Shown here piece by piece: positions 17,497 through 25,865 of a DNA stretch of 64,000 nucleotides; the stretch's first letter is position 1; every line of letters starts with the position of its first letter. The translations under genes and the position numbers were made by a program. The stretch spans positions 94,824 through 158,823 of the forward strand of contig CAWEVI010000006.1 in NCBI GenBank assembly GCA_963812475.1. Reading direction: 5' to 3'. Under the pieces are notes generated by a model that searched no databases, was not told the DNA's origin, and saw only the letters and a program-made list of their open reading frames with translations. Source of the stretch: JAMXLO01 sp963812475 (GTDB lineage: Bacteria > Pseudomonadota > Alphaproteobacteria > Acetobacterales > Acetobacteraceae).

Positions 17497-18243
17497 ATGG
17501 CATTCGATTTCAGCGGCAGGCGCGCCGTGGTGTGCGGCGGCAGTCGCGGCATCGGCCGTTCGATCGCGCTGGGTTTGGCCCAGTCGGGTGCTGCCGTCTC
17601 GATCTGCGCGCGCGGTGCCGAGCCCCTCGAACGAACGCGCGGCGAGATCGCGAAGTTCGGGCACGCAGCGCACGCCGGCGTTTGCGACCTCGCCGATGCC
17701 GCGGCGATCCACCGCTACATCGGCGATGCTGCAAAGTCACTCGGTGGAATCGATGTTCTGGTCAACAACGCATCCGGTTTCGGCTCGACCGACGATGAGG
17801 CCGGATGGTCTGTCAGCATGGCCGTTGACATGATGGCGATCGTGCATGCCACCCAGGCCGCGCTGCCATTCCTCAAGGATGCCAAGGGCAATGTGGTCAA
17901 CACCTCGTCGATTTCCGCGTTGCGGACATCGGGCCGCCAGCCCCCCTATGGGGCGATCAAGGCAGCGGTGATCCACTACACGGCGACGCAGGCGGCGATG
18001 TATGCGAAAGACGGCATTCGCGTGAACGGCGTGGCGCCTGGCTCGGTCGAGTTTCCCGGCGGCGTCTGGGCCAAACGAAAAGACGACAATCCAAATCTCT
18101 ACAACGCGATCCTGCGTTCCATTCCGTTCGGGCGGCTTGGCCACCCCGAGGAAGTGGCGAATGTGGTGCTGTTCCTGGCCTCGCCACTCGCGTCGTGGAT
18201 CACCGGTCAGACCATCGTCGTGGACGGTGGGCAGCTTCTGTAG
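17497..18243 (+). CDS. Short-chain dehydrogenase/reductase (SDR family)
   Basis: This is a 248-residue classical SDR. The start at 17497 (MAFDFSGRRA) was chosen because the longer frame runs through the preceding gene. The cofactor motif GGSRGIGRS lies at residues 12-20, the structural NNAS motif near 91-94, and the catalytic Ser and YxxxK in NTSSISAL and YGAIK. The C-terminus WITGQTIVVDGGQLL is typical. It probably oxidises or reduces a secondary alcohol or 3-oxoacyl substrate. The exact substrate is unknown. Confidence 0.9.
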   Translation: MAFDFSGRRAVVCGGSRGIGRSIALGLAQSGAAVSICARGAEPLERTRGEIAKFGHAAHAGVCDLADAAAIHRYIGDAAKSLGGIDVLVNNASGFGSTDDEAGWSVSMAVDMMAIVHATQAALPFLKDAKGNVVNTSSISALRTSGRQPPYGAIKAAVIHYTATQAAMYAKDGIRVNGVAPGSVEFPGGVWAKRKDDNPNLYNAILRSIPFGRLGHPEEVANVVLFLASPLASWITGQTIVVDGGQLL

Positions 18244-18255
18244 CATTCCGCCGGG

Positions 18256-18549
18256 TCAGGACTTGGGCTGCGCCGCGTAGGTGGCGGACAGGTACTTGAC
18301 GATGGTGGTCGCGGTGTCGTCGTCGATCGGCGCGCCATAGCCGTCGCGCATCTTGGTGACCTCCGCCTTCCACGCGTCGGGTGTGAGAAACACCGAGTTC
18401 ATCCTGATGTAGTTCAGTGTGTGGCAGATGGCGCAGCTTGTCACGACCGTGTCCAGGCCCGGGCCGGGCTTCAACGTAACGTCCTCCTGCGCCAGCGCGG
18501 GCGTGGCGCACAGCAACAATGCGACCAGCAGAAAGTGGAACATGCGCAA
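18256..18549 (-). CDS. Cytochrome c subunit of sulfite dehydrogenase (SorB-like)
   Basis: This is a 97-residue exported c-type cytochrome. It has a cleavable signal peptide (FHFLLVALLLCATPALA), and the mature part carries one heme c site CAICH near residues 39-43 and a distal Met in RMNSVF or VTKMRDGYGAP. It starts 6 bases after the SorA stop on the same strand, so it is read as the electron acceptor of that molybdoenzyme. An internal ATG at 18543 is an alternative start. Confidence 0.85.
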   Translation of the reverse strand: MRMFHFLLVALLLCATPALAQEDVTLKPGPGLDTVVTSCAICHTLNYIRMNSVFLTPDAWKAEVTKMRDGYGAPIDDDTATTIVKYLSATYAAQPKS

Positions 18550-18554
18550 CCCCC

Positions 18555-19769
18555 TTATGCCACGGTCACGGCAACCTGTTGCGGCACATTGTTATGATAT
18601 CCGGCAGGATTGAATTTCAGCTTGTCCACCTGCGTCTCGCCGGCATTGTTGGTGGCACGCGATGAGATGACGTAGTCCCCGGCGGGAAGTCTGCCCGTCG
18701 GCAACGTGAAGGCGCGAAACGCGAAACGTCCCAGGTCCTTGCGGAGGCTTGCCTCCTGCCAGGTCTTGCCACCGTCAAGCGAGACTTCGACCAGCTTGAT
18801 CCCATGACCACGGTCCCATGCCACACCTTGCACGGTGAATCCCGCCGTGGTCAGACGAGTGCCCTCGACGGGACCGGCGATCACCGAATTGACCACGATG
18901 TCGGTGATCGGCCACGAGGTCTGGTTGTCCTGCGTCGGGAACGGATGATCAACCAGGAACATGCCCGCTGGCACGCGATACGCCTTCTGCATCCAGAAGC
19001 TGTCGAGCGGTCTGGTGCTGAGCTGGATGCTGACGATGTGCTTCATCCAGTAGGTTGCGGTCCAGCCCGGCACCACGATGCGGGCGGGATAGCCATTCAG
19101 GTGCGGCAGCTGCTGGCCGTTCATGGTCGTCGCGATGATCGTTTCGTCAGCCATGGCCTTGTCCATCGGCAGGCTCTTGTGGAAGTCCGGCGTCGTCGGC
19201 AGCACCGGGCCGTCCGCGCCATCCAGCCAAACTTCCACCGCGCCTGCCTTCACCCCGACCTTGGCCAGCACGTCCTTCAATCGCGGCCCGCTCCAGGTGG
19301 CGCTTCCCATCGCGCCGTAAGCCCATTGCACCCCAGCCACATGCGGCGACGACAGCCCGCGGCGATTGCCGGAACACTGACAGACCGCGACCACTTCCAC
19401 CTGCTCGAAGTTCTTATGCAGATCGTCGAGACCGAAGGTGAGTTGCCGTTCCCCTGCCTCGCCGCCGACCTTGAGCGACCAGTCGCCAAGTTCGGTCATC
19501 GTCGGAACGCCGGCGAGGTGGTAGCGCACGAAGAAGTCCTCATTCGGGGTGACCGAGGTCCGAAAAACGTCGATGGGCGTTTCATAATTCGGCGGACGGT
19601 CGGTGAGGCGAATCAACTTCTGCTTGCCCGGCAGCGCCTCGAGCACCGCCTCCTCCCGCGTCCCATCGGGCAGCAGCGGGCTCATCCAGCGTGGCTTTTC
19701 CACGGCCCGCGCCGAGCCGGCGGCCAGCGCCGCCGCGCCGGCACCCGCAATCAGTTCTCGACGGTTCAT
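18555..19769 (-). CDS. Sulfite dehydrogenase molybdopterin subunit (SorA-like)
   Basis: This periplasmic enzyme oxidises sulfite to sulfate and passes electrons to cytochrome c. The 404-residue product starts at 19769 (MNRRELIAGA) behind a GGGAGG ribosome site. It has a twin-Arg-like leader ending in AGSARA. The oxidoreductase molybdopterin domain has the Mo-ligand cysteine Cys132 in CQCSGNRRG and the KDVLAKVGV and YPARIVVPGWTATYWMKHI blocks. A C-terminal dimerisation domain follows (VSLDGGKTWQEA, SRATNNAGE). It forms a sorAB pair with the cytochrome gene downstream. Confidence 0.9.
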   Translation of the reverse strand: MNRRELIAGAGAAALAAGSARAVEKPRWMSPLLPDGTREEAVLEALPGKQKLIRLTDRPPNYETPIDVFRTSVTPNEDFFVRYHLAGVPTMTELGDWSLKVGGEAGERQLTFGLDDLHKNFEQVEVVAVCQCSGNRRGLSSPHVAGVQWAYGAMGSATWSGPRLKDVLAKVGVKAGAVEVWLDGADGPVLPTTPDFHKSLPMDKAMADETIIATTMNGQQLPHLNGYPARIVVPGWTATYWMKHIVSIQLSTRPLDSFWMQKAYRVPAGMFLVDHPFPTQDNQTSWPITDIVVNSVIAGPVEGTRLTTAGFTVQGVAWDRGHGIKLVEVSLDGGKTWQEASLRKDLGRFAFRAFTLPTGRLPAGDYVISSRATNNAGETQVDKLKFNPAGYHNNVPQQVAVTVA

Positions 19770-19813
19770 CGAACGCCTCCCTGGCATCCCGGGCGGTATG
19801 TGGATGCGAAGCC

Positions 19814-20734
19814 TTAGCCGGCAAGGCGTGGATCGGCAACCGCCAGGTTTGCCAATGAATTGTCCACGCAGACCTCGAATGGTATCGCGCGGTCGAGTGC
19901 ACCGCCGGAGCGCATCGCAGCCTGCAGCCGATCGAAGCCTGCACGCTTCAGCACCGGATCAGGCGCGAAGATTCCAAGCGCACGGTAGCGGTCGATAGCC
20001 GCGGCAAGGATATCGGGCGCGACGGAAGGGAAAAAATCCTGCACCGCACGGCCGATTTCACGTCCCGGTGTGTCGGCCATCCACCGCAGCGTGCGCGTCA
20101 TCGCGCGCGTCATCGCGAGAAGCTCGTCGCGTCGCCTGTCGAGCAACGGCCGGCGCGTGACCAGCGCCGTGTAGGCGGTGAGACCGCGATCCGCAGCGGC
20201 ATACCAGACATGGCCTACACCCGATGCGATCAACTCCTCGGCAAAGGGTTGGAATAGTTGCGCAGCGTCAATCGAACCCGCACGCAGCGCCGCCGTATTC
20301 TCGGCCATGCTCGGACCACTTGTCCTGTCCAATGCCGCGGGATCGATGCCGGCGCGGCGCAGGTCGTCCTGCAGACACAGCCACGGCGTGGGCACTTCGG
20401 CGACCGAGGCAAACCGCACGCCGGCAAGGTCGTCAAGGCGGAAGGCCGGGCGTGGCTCGCGGCCGATGACGAAGAACGGATCGCGTGCGATGACGTCGCA
20501 GAAGCATAAGGTGTCCGATGCCTGGTCCTGTGCATGCGTCAGCAGTACCCGCAACGGGCCACCCCACATCACGTCGATATCGCCGGCACGCAATGCGGCA
20601 GCTGTGCGTGCGGGATCGGACGAGGGCAGCAGCGTTACCTCGACACCCTCGGACTCGTAGGAACCGATGGCGTGCGCGGCATAGAATGGCGCGTAGAACG
20701 TCGCGCGGAAGTTCTCCGAGAGCCGGATCGCCAT
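19814..20734 (-). CDS. ABC-type solute-binding protein (NMT1/THI5-like)
   Basis: This is a 306-residue protein of the SsuA/NMT1 solute-binding fold. It starts at 20734 after AGGAGGG. The N-terminal block FRATFYAPFYAAHAIGSYESEGVEV and AALRAGDIDVMWGGPLRVL are the usual signature. SsuA-like proteins bind sulfonates, nitrate or pyrimidine precursors. No clear signal peptide is visible, and no permease or ATPase gene is next to it. It lies upstream of sorAB on the same strand, so a link to sulfonate or sulfite use is possible but only inferred from position. Confidence 0.8.
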   Translation of the reverse strand: MAIRLSENFRATFYAPFYAAHAIGSYESEGVEVTLLPSSDPARTAAALRAGDIDVMWGGPLRVLLTHAQDQASDTLCFCDVIARDPFFVIGREPRPAFRLDDLAGVRFASVAEVPTPWLCLQDDLRRAGIDPAALDRTSGPSMAENTAALRAGSIDAAQLFQPFAEELIASGVGHVWYAAADRGLTAYTALVTRRPLLDRRRDELLAMTRAMTRTLRWMADTPGREIGRAVQDFFPSVAPDILAAAIDRYRALGIFAPDPVLKRAGFDRLQAAMRSGGALDRAIPFEVCVDNSLANLAVADPRLAG

Positions 20735-20803
20735 CTTCACCCTCCTGGACACTGGTCGCGCGCATGGTAGGACCGCGAGATCGCGGCGACAAAGGAGGCG
20801 CGC

Positions 20804-21820
20804 ATGCGCATCGTTCTGATCGGTGTCTCGCACTGGCACACGCCGTTCTACCTGGATCCGGCACTGAGCCTTCCCGACGTTGCGGTGGTCGGCGTCAGCG
20901 ACCCCGACCTGTCCCGCGCGCGGGACGTTGCGGCGAAGGCGCGTTGCCCGGCGTTCGATGATTACCGCGAGATGTGCGCACGGCTGAAGCCCGACTTCGT
21001 ATTCGCGCTCGGCCGGCATTGCGACATGGCGGAGGAGGCGCGCTTCCTGATCGGCGAACGCATTCCGTTCGCAATGGAGAAGCCTTGCGCCGTCACCGCG
21101 GCGGACGCGCACGACATCGCTGCTCGCGCTGCCCAGGCCAACGTGTTCGCCGCGGTGCCATTCGTGATCCGCTACAGCAAACTGATCGACACGATCCTCG
21201 AGGTTGCCGCGGGCGAGGCCGTGCAATACGTCGTGTTCAAGTTCGTCGGCGGCATGGTCGATCGCTATCGTGAACAACGAGTGGAATGGATGTTGCACCG
21301 AACGACCGCCGGCGGTGGCCCGTTGCTCAATCTTGGCGTGCACTTCTTAGACCTTTGCCGCGTGCTGCTGCCCAACACGCAGTTGAGGGTCGTCGGCTCG
21401 GCGATGTCGAACACCTTTTCCAGGCTCGACATCGAGGACCACGCGGTCGTGCTGATGCGCGGTGGCGGCGCAACCTGCATGGTGGAGACCGGCTACCTCT
21501 ATCCCGCGCCAAACTCGGTGTTCGATCTGCACTACTCGATTCGCACCGAAGGCCACTATTTCGCAGCGCGCGACAACCAGACGCTGGAAATCCTCGACAA
21601 TTCGCGCAAGCGTGACGTGCGGTCGATGCCTCTCACCAATTCGTTCTTCTATCCGACCTTCGTCGAGGACACGCTCCACCGCCTGGCCCGCGGCGACAAG
21701 CCGATCGCAGATCTCGCCGATATGGCGGCAGCGATGGACCTGGTCGAAGCCGCCTATGCCGCGTCGCCGCTCACTCCGCTGGCACCGCCGCGACCGTTCC
21801 CTCCAAATCACCGGCAGTGA
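20804..21820 (+). CDS. Gfo/Idh/MocA-family oxidoreductase
   Basis: This is a 338-residue NAD(P)-dependent oxidoreductase. The N-terminal Rossmann part is MRIVLIGVSHWHTPFYLDPA..VVGVSDPD, and the family motif EKP is present (AMEKPCAVT, near residue 90). The C-terminal domain follows with GGGPLLNLGVHFLDLCRVLL, which holds the His region of these enzymes. The usual GxGxxG is replaced by GVSHWH. The substrate, probably a sugar derivative, is unknown. It is divergent from the solute-binding protein and overlaps the convergent MFS gene by 50 bases. Confidence 0.85.
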   Translation: MRIVLIGVSHWHTPFYLDPALSLPDVAVVGVSDPDLSRARDVAAKARCPAFDDYREMCARLKPDFVFALGRHCDMAEEARFLIGERIPFAMEKPCAVTAADAHDIAARAAQANVFAAVPFVIRYSKLIDTILEVAAGEAVQYVVFKFVGGMVDRYREQRVEWMLHRTTAGGGPLLNLGVHFLDLCRVLLPNTQLRVVGSAMSNTFSRLDIEDHAVVLMRGGGATCMVETGYLYPAPNSVFDLHYSIRTEGHYFAARDNQTLEILDNSRKRDVRSMPLTNSFFYPTFVEDTLHRLARGDKPIADLADMAAAMDLVEAAYAASPLTPLAPPRPFPPNHRQ

Positions 21821-23075
21821 TCTGCGTGCGTACCAAAAGCTGCAGGATTCCCGCACCCAGAATGGTGATCGCCGCGCCAATCGCCAGTGCAATGACAAAC
21901 GACCCCGTTACGTCCACCACGAAACCGGTGGCGATCGGCGATACCGTGCCGCCGATATACCCGCCGAAATTCTGGATGCTGGCAACCGAGGTACAATAGG
22001 ACTGCGGCGCAACCGCAGTAATCAGCGTCCATTTCCCGGCAATGCCGAGTGCCAGGAAATACATCGCGAGCGAGATGTACGCGATCGCCTGGGTGCCGTT
22101 GCCTGCTGTCGTCGCCAGAACGGTAAAGGCCCCGGATGCCAGCAGGCCGATGATGCTCGGCAGCCGACGGCTCGCCACCAGTTCCATCCCGCGCGCATTC
22201 AGTCGATCGGTGAACCAGCCGCCCGACCACGCGCCCAGAATCGAGCAAAACAGCGGAATCGAAGCCAAAAAGCCGGTTTTGGCGATGCTGATGTGCTGCT
22301 GCATTTCGAGATACGCCGGCAGCCAGGTTTGGTACATCCACACCGCGTAACCGGTGCAGAATGCGCCCAGCATCAGGCCCCACGTCGATTGGAAGCGGAA
22401 CAACCTGCCCCAGTTGCGCGCCTCCACCCGGCCCTCGGCGGCACGATTGGTCGCGAGATACGCTTCGTCCTGCGGTTCGAGTTCGGTCTTCGCCGGATCG
22501 CGATACAGCTTGAACCACACCAGCGAACCAAGCACGCCGACAATGCCCATGGTCATGAACATCACGCGCCAGCCGAAGGCGAGCATTAGTCCGGTCAACA
22601 GCGGTGGCGCTATGAACGGACCGATGCTTCCGCCCGAATTGTAGAGGCCGGTCGGGCGTCCCCGGTCCTTCACGTGGAACCAGTCGCTGGTCACCCGCAC
22701 GGCCGCGGGGAACGCCGGACATTCCGCGGCGCCGAGCGCCACGCGCGCCCACAGCAACTGCATGTAGGTGACCGCCAGCCCGCCCAATCCCTGCGCGACC
22801 GACCACAGGATCAATGCGACGCCCACGAGGTAGCGCGGGCCCAGCCGATCGAGGAAATAGCCGATCGGTACCTGGCACAGCGCATAGGTGATCGACCATG
22901 CGGATTGCAATGCGCCGATCGCGGTGGCGCTGATGCCGAACTCCTCGCGGATCTTTACGTTGCCGACGGCGAGCGTGGAACGGTCGATGTAGTTCAATGC
23001 GATGGCCGCGGTCACCAGCCCGACCGCTATCCACTGCATGCGGCGCATGCGTGGCGATATTGCCGAAACAGTCAT
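21771..23075 (-). CDS. Major facilitator superfamily transporter (anion:cation symporter-like)
   Basis: This is a 434-residue inner-membrane transporter with about 12 hydrophobic helices. It starts at 23075 (MTVSAISPRM) after AGGAG. The N-terminus IALNYIDRSTLAVGNVKIREEFG and the loop DRLGPRYLVGVALILWS are typical of the ACS group (hexuronate, glucarate, phthalate-type carriers). The second half has GAWSGGWFTDRLNARG. With the Gfo/Idh gene facing it, uptake of an organic acid or sugar acid is a reasonable guess only. Confidence 0.88.
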   Translation of the reverse strand: MTVSAISPRMRRMQWIAVGLVTAAIALNYIDRSTLAVGNVKIREEFGISATAIGALQSAWSITYALCQVPIGYFLDRLGPRYLVGVALILWSVAQGLGGLAVTYMQLLWARVALGAAECPAFPAAVRVTSDWFHVKDRGRPTGLYNSGGSIGPFIAPPLLTGLMLAFGWRVMFMTMGIVGVLGSLVWFKLYRDPAKTELEPQDEAYLATNRAAEGRVEARNWGRLFRFQSTWGLMLGAFCTGYAVWMYQTWLPAYLEMQQHISIAKTGFLASIPLFCSILGAWSGGWFTDRLNARGMELVASRRLPSIIGLLASGAFTVLATTAGNGTQAIAYISLAMYFLALGIAGKWTLITAVAPQSYCTSVASIQNFGGYIGGTVSPIATGFVVDVTGSFVIALAIGAAITILGAGILQLLVRTQITAGDLEGTVAAVPAE

Positions 23076-23256
23076 TGTCCCTTCTCCTGCTCGGCGTATC
23101 TCACGGCGCCGTTCCTTCGAATGGTCAATTTCCGCATGAGAGCAAGCATGTGGCAAGTGAACCCGATGCCGGATACCATCCCGTCATTCGGCCGGGTCCA
23201 CTGGAATCCCGGGCAGTTCGCGCCCATGTTGGCCAAAACACGGAGGAGTGAAAACG

Positions 23257-23958
23257 ATGGACGGCAACGTATCGCAAGGCGCGGCACAGACCGCCGCATC
23301 GGTTGGTTCCCGTATCGACATCGTCTCCGATGCGATCTGCCCTTGGTGCTATATCGGCAAGCGACAGCTTGAACGCGCGCTGGCGCTGCTGGCACCCGAG
23401 GGCCTGCACTTCTCCGTCCACTGGAATCCATTCCAACTCAATCCCGACATGCCGAAGGGGGGCCGCGACCGCGTCGCCTATCGCGCGGTGAAGTTCGGCA
23501 GCGCGGAGCGGGCACGCGAATTGGATGAACGCGTCGCCTCGGCGGCAGCCGGTGTCGGGCTGAGCTTCCGCCAGGATCTGATGCTGCGGACGCCCAACAC
23601 GCTCGACGCGCATCGGCTGATCTGGCTGGCCGGTAAGGAAGGCGTGCAGGACGCGGTGATGGAGGCGGTGTTCGCGGCCTACTTCACGCAGGGGCGCGAC
23701 ATCGGCGACAGTGCGGTGCTGGCGGACTGTGCCGCCGAGGCGGGAATGGACCGCGCATCGGTCGCCGAGTTCCTCGCCGGCAATGTTGCCGCGAACGAAA
23801 TGTTGGCAGCCGATCGGGCGGCCCGCGAGGCGGACGTGAATGGCGTGCCGGCCTTCTTCCTCGACGGCTACAGCCTGTTCTCCGGCGCCATGCCGGCAGA
23901 CACCATGGCGGAAGCGTTGCGCACAGGCCAACAGATCCTGCGCCAGCGGGCGGCGTAA
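23257..23958 (+). CDS. DsbA-family FrnE-like oxidoreductase
   Basis: This is a 233-residue cytoplasmic thioredoxin-fold protein of the FrnE/DsbA-like group. The start at 23257 is set by GGAGGAG eight bases upstream; an in-frame GTG lies three codons earlier. The CxxC active site is in SDAICPWCYIGKRQLERAL. The family blocks NPFQLNPDMP, NTLDAHRLIWLAG, VMEAVFAAYFTQGRDIGD and GVNGVPAFFLDG-like (VNGVPAFFLDG) follow in order. Members are linked to disulfide chemistry or polyketide isomerisation; the role here is unknown. Confidence 0.88.
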   Translation: MDGNVSQGAAQTAASVGSRIDIVSDAICPWCYIGKRQLERALALLAPEGLHFSVHWNPFQLNPDMPKGGRDRVAYRAVKFGSAERARELDERVASAAAGVGLSFRQDLMLRTPNTLDAHRLIWLAGKEGVQDAVMEAVFAAYFTQGRDIGDSAVLADCAAEAGMDRASVAEFLAGNVAANEMLAADRAAREADVNGVPAFFLDGYSLFSGAMPADTMAEALRTGQQILRQRAA

Positions 23959-24021
23959 CCGGCGCATTCACCCACGGCAGCGGCCGGCTATAGTCGGCAG
24001 AATTCAAACGGGGAACACACC

Positions 24022-25341
24022 ATGTCCAACGAGATGACGCATCCGGAAACTCTGGCGCTGCACGCCGGTTGGCGGCGCGATCCGGCAACCAATGCCGTCG
24101 CCGTGCCGATCTACCAGACCACGTCCTATCAGTTCGACAGCGCCGAACACGCGGCAAATCTGTTCGGCCTGAAGGAACTGGGCAACATCTACACCCGCAT
24201 CATGAACCCGACGCAGGATGTGTTCGAGAAGCGCGTCGCGGCGTTGGAGGGCGGCGTGGCGGCGCTGGCGCTCGCCTCGGGCCAGGCGGCGTCGGGCTTC
24301 TCGGTGCAGAACCTGGCACGTGTCGGCGACAATATCGTCAGCTCCACCGATCTGTACGGTGGCACCTGGAATCTCTTCGCCAACACGCTGAAGGACCAGG
24401 GGATCGAGACGCGCTTTGTCGATCCGACGGACCCGGAGGCGTTCGCTCGCGCCACCGATGACCGCACGCGCGCCTACTACGCAGAGACGCTGCCGAACCC
24501 GAAGCTGATTGCGTTCCCCATCGCCGAGGTGGCCGCGATCGGGCGGCGATTCGGCATTCCGCTGATCATGGACAACACCGCCGCGCCGATCCTGGTGCGG
24601 CCGTTCGATCATGGCGCTGCGGTGGTGATGTACTCGACAACCAAATACATCGGCGGCCACGGCACTTCGATCGGTGGCGTGGTGATCGATGGCGGCAATT
24701 TCCCCTGGGATCAGCACAAGGCACGTCAGCCGCTGCTGAACACGCCGGACCCCAGCTATCATGGCGCGGTCTGGGCGGAGGCGGCCAAGCCGCTGGGGCC
24801 GATCGCCTATATCCTGCGCATGCGCGTCGTCCTGCTGCGCGACCTCGGTGCGGCGATGAGCCCGTTCAATGCGTTCCTGTTCATCCAGGGTCTTGAGAGC
24901 ATGCCGCTGCGCATGCGCGAGCACTGCAAGAACACGCTGGCGGTGGCACAGTATTTATCGGGACGCAGTGAGGTGACGCGCGTCATCCATCCGGCGTTCC
25001 ACAAAGGCGTCGCCGCGGAGCGCACGGCTAAGTATTTGCCGCGTGGTCAGGGCGGGTTGCTCGGGTTCGAGCTGGCCGGTGGCGTGGAGGCAGGGCGTGC
25101 GTTCATCGATGCGCTGAAGATGTTCTACCACGTGGCGAACATCGGCGATTTGCGCAGCCTCGCGATCCATCCGGCAAGCACGACACATTCGCAGCTTACA
25201 GCGGCGGAACAGCTCGCGACCGGTGTGACACCGGGCTATATCCGTCTGTCGGTGGGCATCGAGCATATCGACGACATCATTGGTGATCTGTCACAGGCGC
25301 TGGATGCGGCCGGCGGCGGCGTGAAGGCGGCAGCGGAGTAG
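24022..25341 (+). CDS. metY: O-acetylhomoserine sulfhydrylase (aminocarboxypropyltransferase)
   Basis: This is a PLP enzyme that makes homocysteine from O-acetylhomoserine and sulfide. The 439-residue product has LALHAGWRRDPATNAVAVPIYQTTSY, YTRIMNPTQDVFEKRVAALEGG, GTWNLFANTLKDQGI and the PLP lysine in MYSTTKYIGGHGT. The C-terminal RLSVGIEHIDDIIGDLSQAL is typical. The length matches MetY rather than the shorter MetB/MetZ. The 63-base upstream gap is too short for a SAM-II riboswitch and none was seen. It is 24 bases upstream of the hydrogenase protease gene. Confidence 0.93.
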   Translation: MSNEMTHPETLALHAGWRRDPATNAVAVPIYQTTSYQFDSAEHAANLFGLKELGNIYTRIMNPTQDVFEKRVAALEGGVAALALASGQAASGFSVQNLARVGDNIVSSTDLYGGTWNLFANTLKDQGIETRFVDPTDPEAFARATDDRTRAYYAETLPNPKLIAFPIAEVAAIGRRFGIPLIMDNTAAPILVRPFDHGAAVVMYSTTKYIGGHGTSIGGVVIDGGNFPWDQHKARQPLLNTPDPSYHGAVWAEAAKPLGPIAYILRMRVVLLRDLGAAMSPFNAFLFIQGLESMPLRMREHCKNTLAVAQYLSGRSEVTRVIHPAFHKGVAAERTAKYLPRGQGGLLGFELAGGVEAGRAFIDALKMFYHVANIGDLRSLAIHPASTTHSQLTAAEQLATGVTPGYIRLSVGIEHIDDIIGDLSQALDAAGGGVKAAAE

Positions 25342-25365
25342 CGCCACCGGCGGCAGAGGCTGCCC

Positions 25366-25827
25366 ATGACCGGAAAGGCTCTGATCATCGGTTATGGCAA
25401 TCCGCTGCGAGGCGACGATGGGATCGGACAGGCTGCCGCACAGGCGCTTGCGAACGATGCAGCCGTCAAGAGCGCCGATGTAATTGGTTGCCATCAGCTG
25501 ACGCCTGAACTCGCCGAATGCATCGCCGCCGTGGAACTTGTGGTCTTCGTCGATGCCGCAGTCGATATCCCGCCTGGCATTGTCGTTGTCCGCGAGATCA
25601 ATGGGACATCGGCGATATCGTCGGGTCTTGTGCACACCGCGGATCCAGCCGCACTGCTCGACCTGGCGAGGAAGCTGTACGGGCGATCCCCGGAAGCTGT
25701 CCTTGTCACGGTCGGCGTCAGCTCGTTGGCGCTGAGCGAAGTACTATCGGAAGCAGCGGCAGCAGCGCTGCCCGAGGCGGTCGCAACTGTACGCCGATTG
25801 GTGTCGGAGCGCTTGGGAGACGGCTAA
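25366..25827 (+). CDS. hoxW: [NiFe]-hydrogenase maturation protease (HoxW-type)
   Basis: This is a 153-residue endopeptidase of the HyaD/HoxW/HybD family, which cuts the C-terminal peptide from the large subunit after nickel insertion. The N-terminus LIIGYGNPLRGDDGIGQAAA holds the nickel-sensing Asp. A second conserved acid is in VVFVDAAVDIP, and HTADPAALLDLARKLYG gives the conserved His region. It converges on hoxH, with the two stops 38 bases apart, and is its expected processing enzyme. No other hyp accessory genes are in the window. Confidence 0.92.
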   Translation: MTGKALIIGYGNPLRGDDGIGQAAAQALANDAAVKSADVIGCHQLTPELAECIAAVELVVFVDAAVDIPPGIVVVREINGTSAISSGLVHTADPAALLDLARKLYGRSPEAVLVTVGVSSLALSEVLSEAAAAALPEAVATVRRLVSERLGDG

Positions 25828-25865
25828 TGCCGGCCGCCAATTCCGTCATGGTCGTCGAAGGCTGA

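Noticed and set aside
20735..21343. Upstream extension of the solute-binding protein
   Set aside because: It lies antisense to the Gfo/Idh gene and is Arg-rich; the start at 20734 has a clear ribosome site.
23959..24021. Possible SAM-II riboswitch before metY
   Set aside because: The gap is only 63 bases and no fitting pseudoknot was seen.
25828..25863. Twelve-codon frame coupled to the hoxW stop (TAATG)
   Set aside because: Too short and without conservation clues; probably chance.
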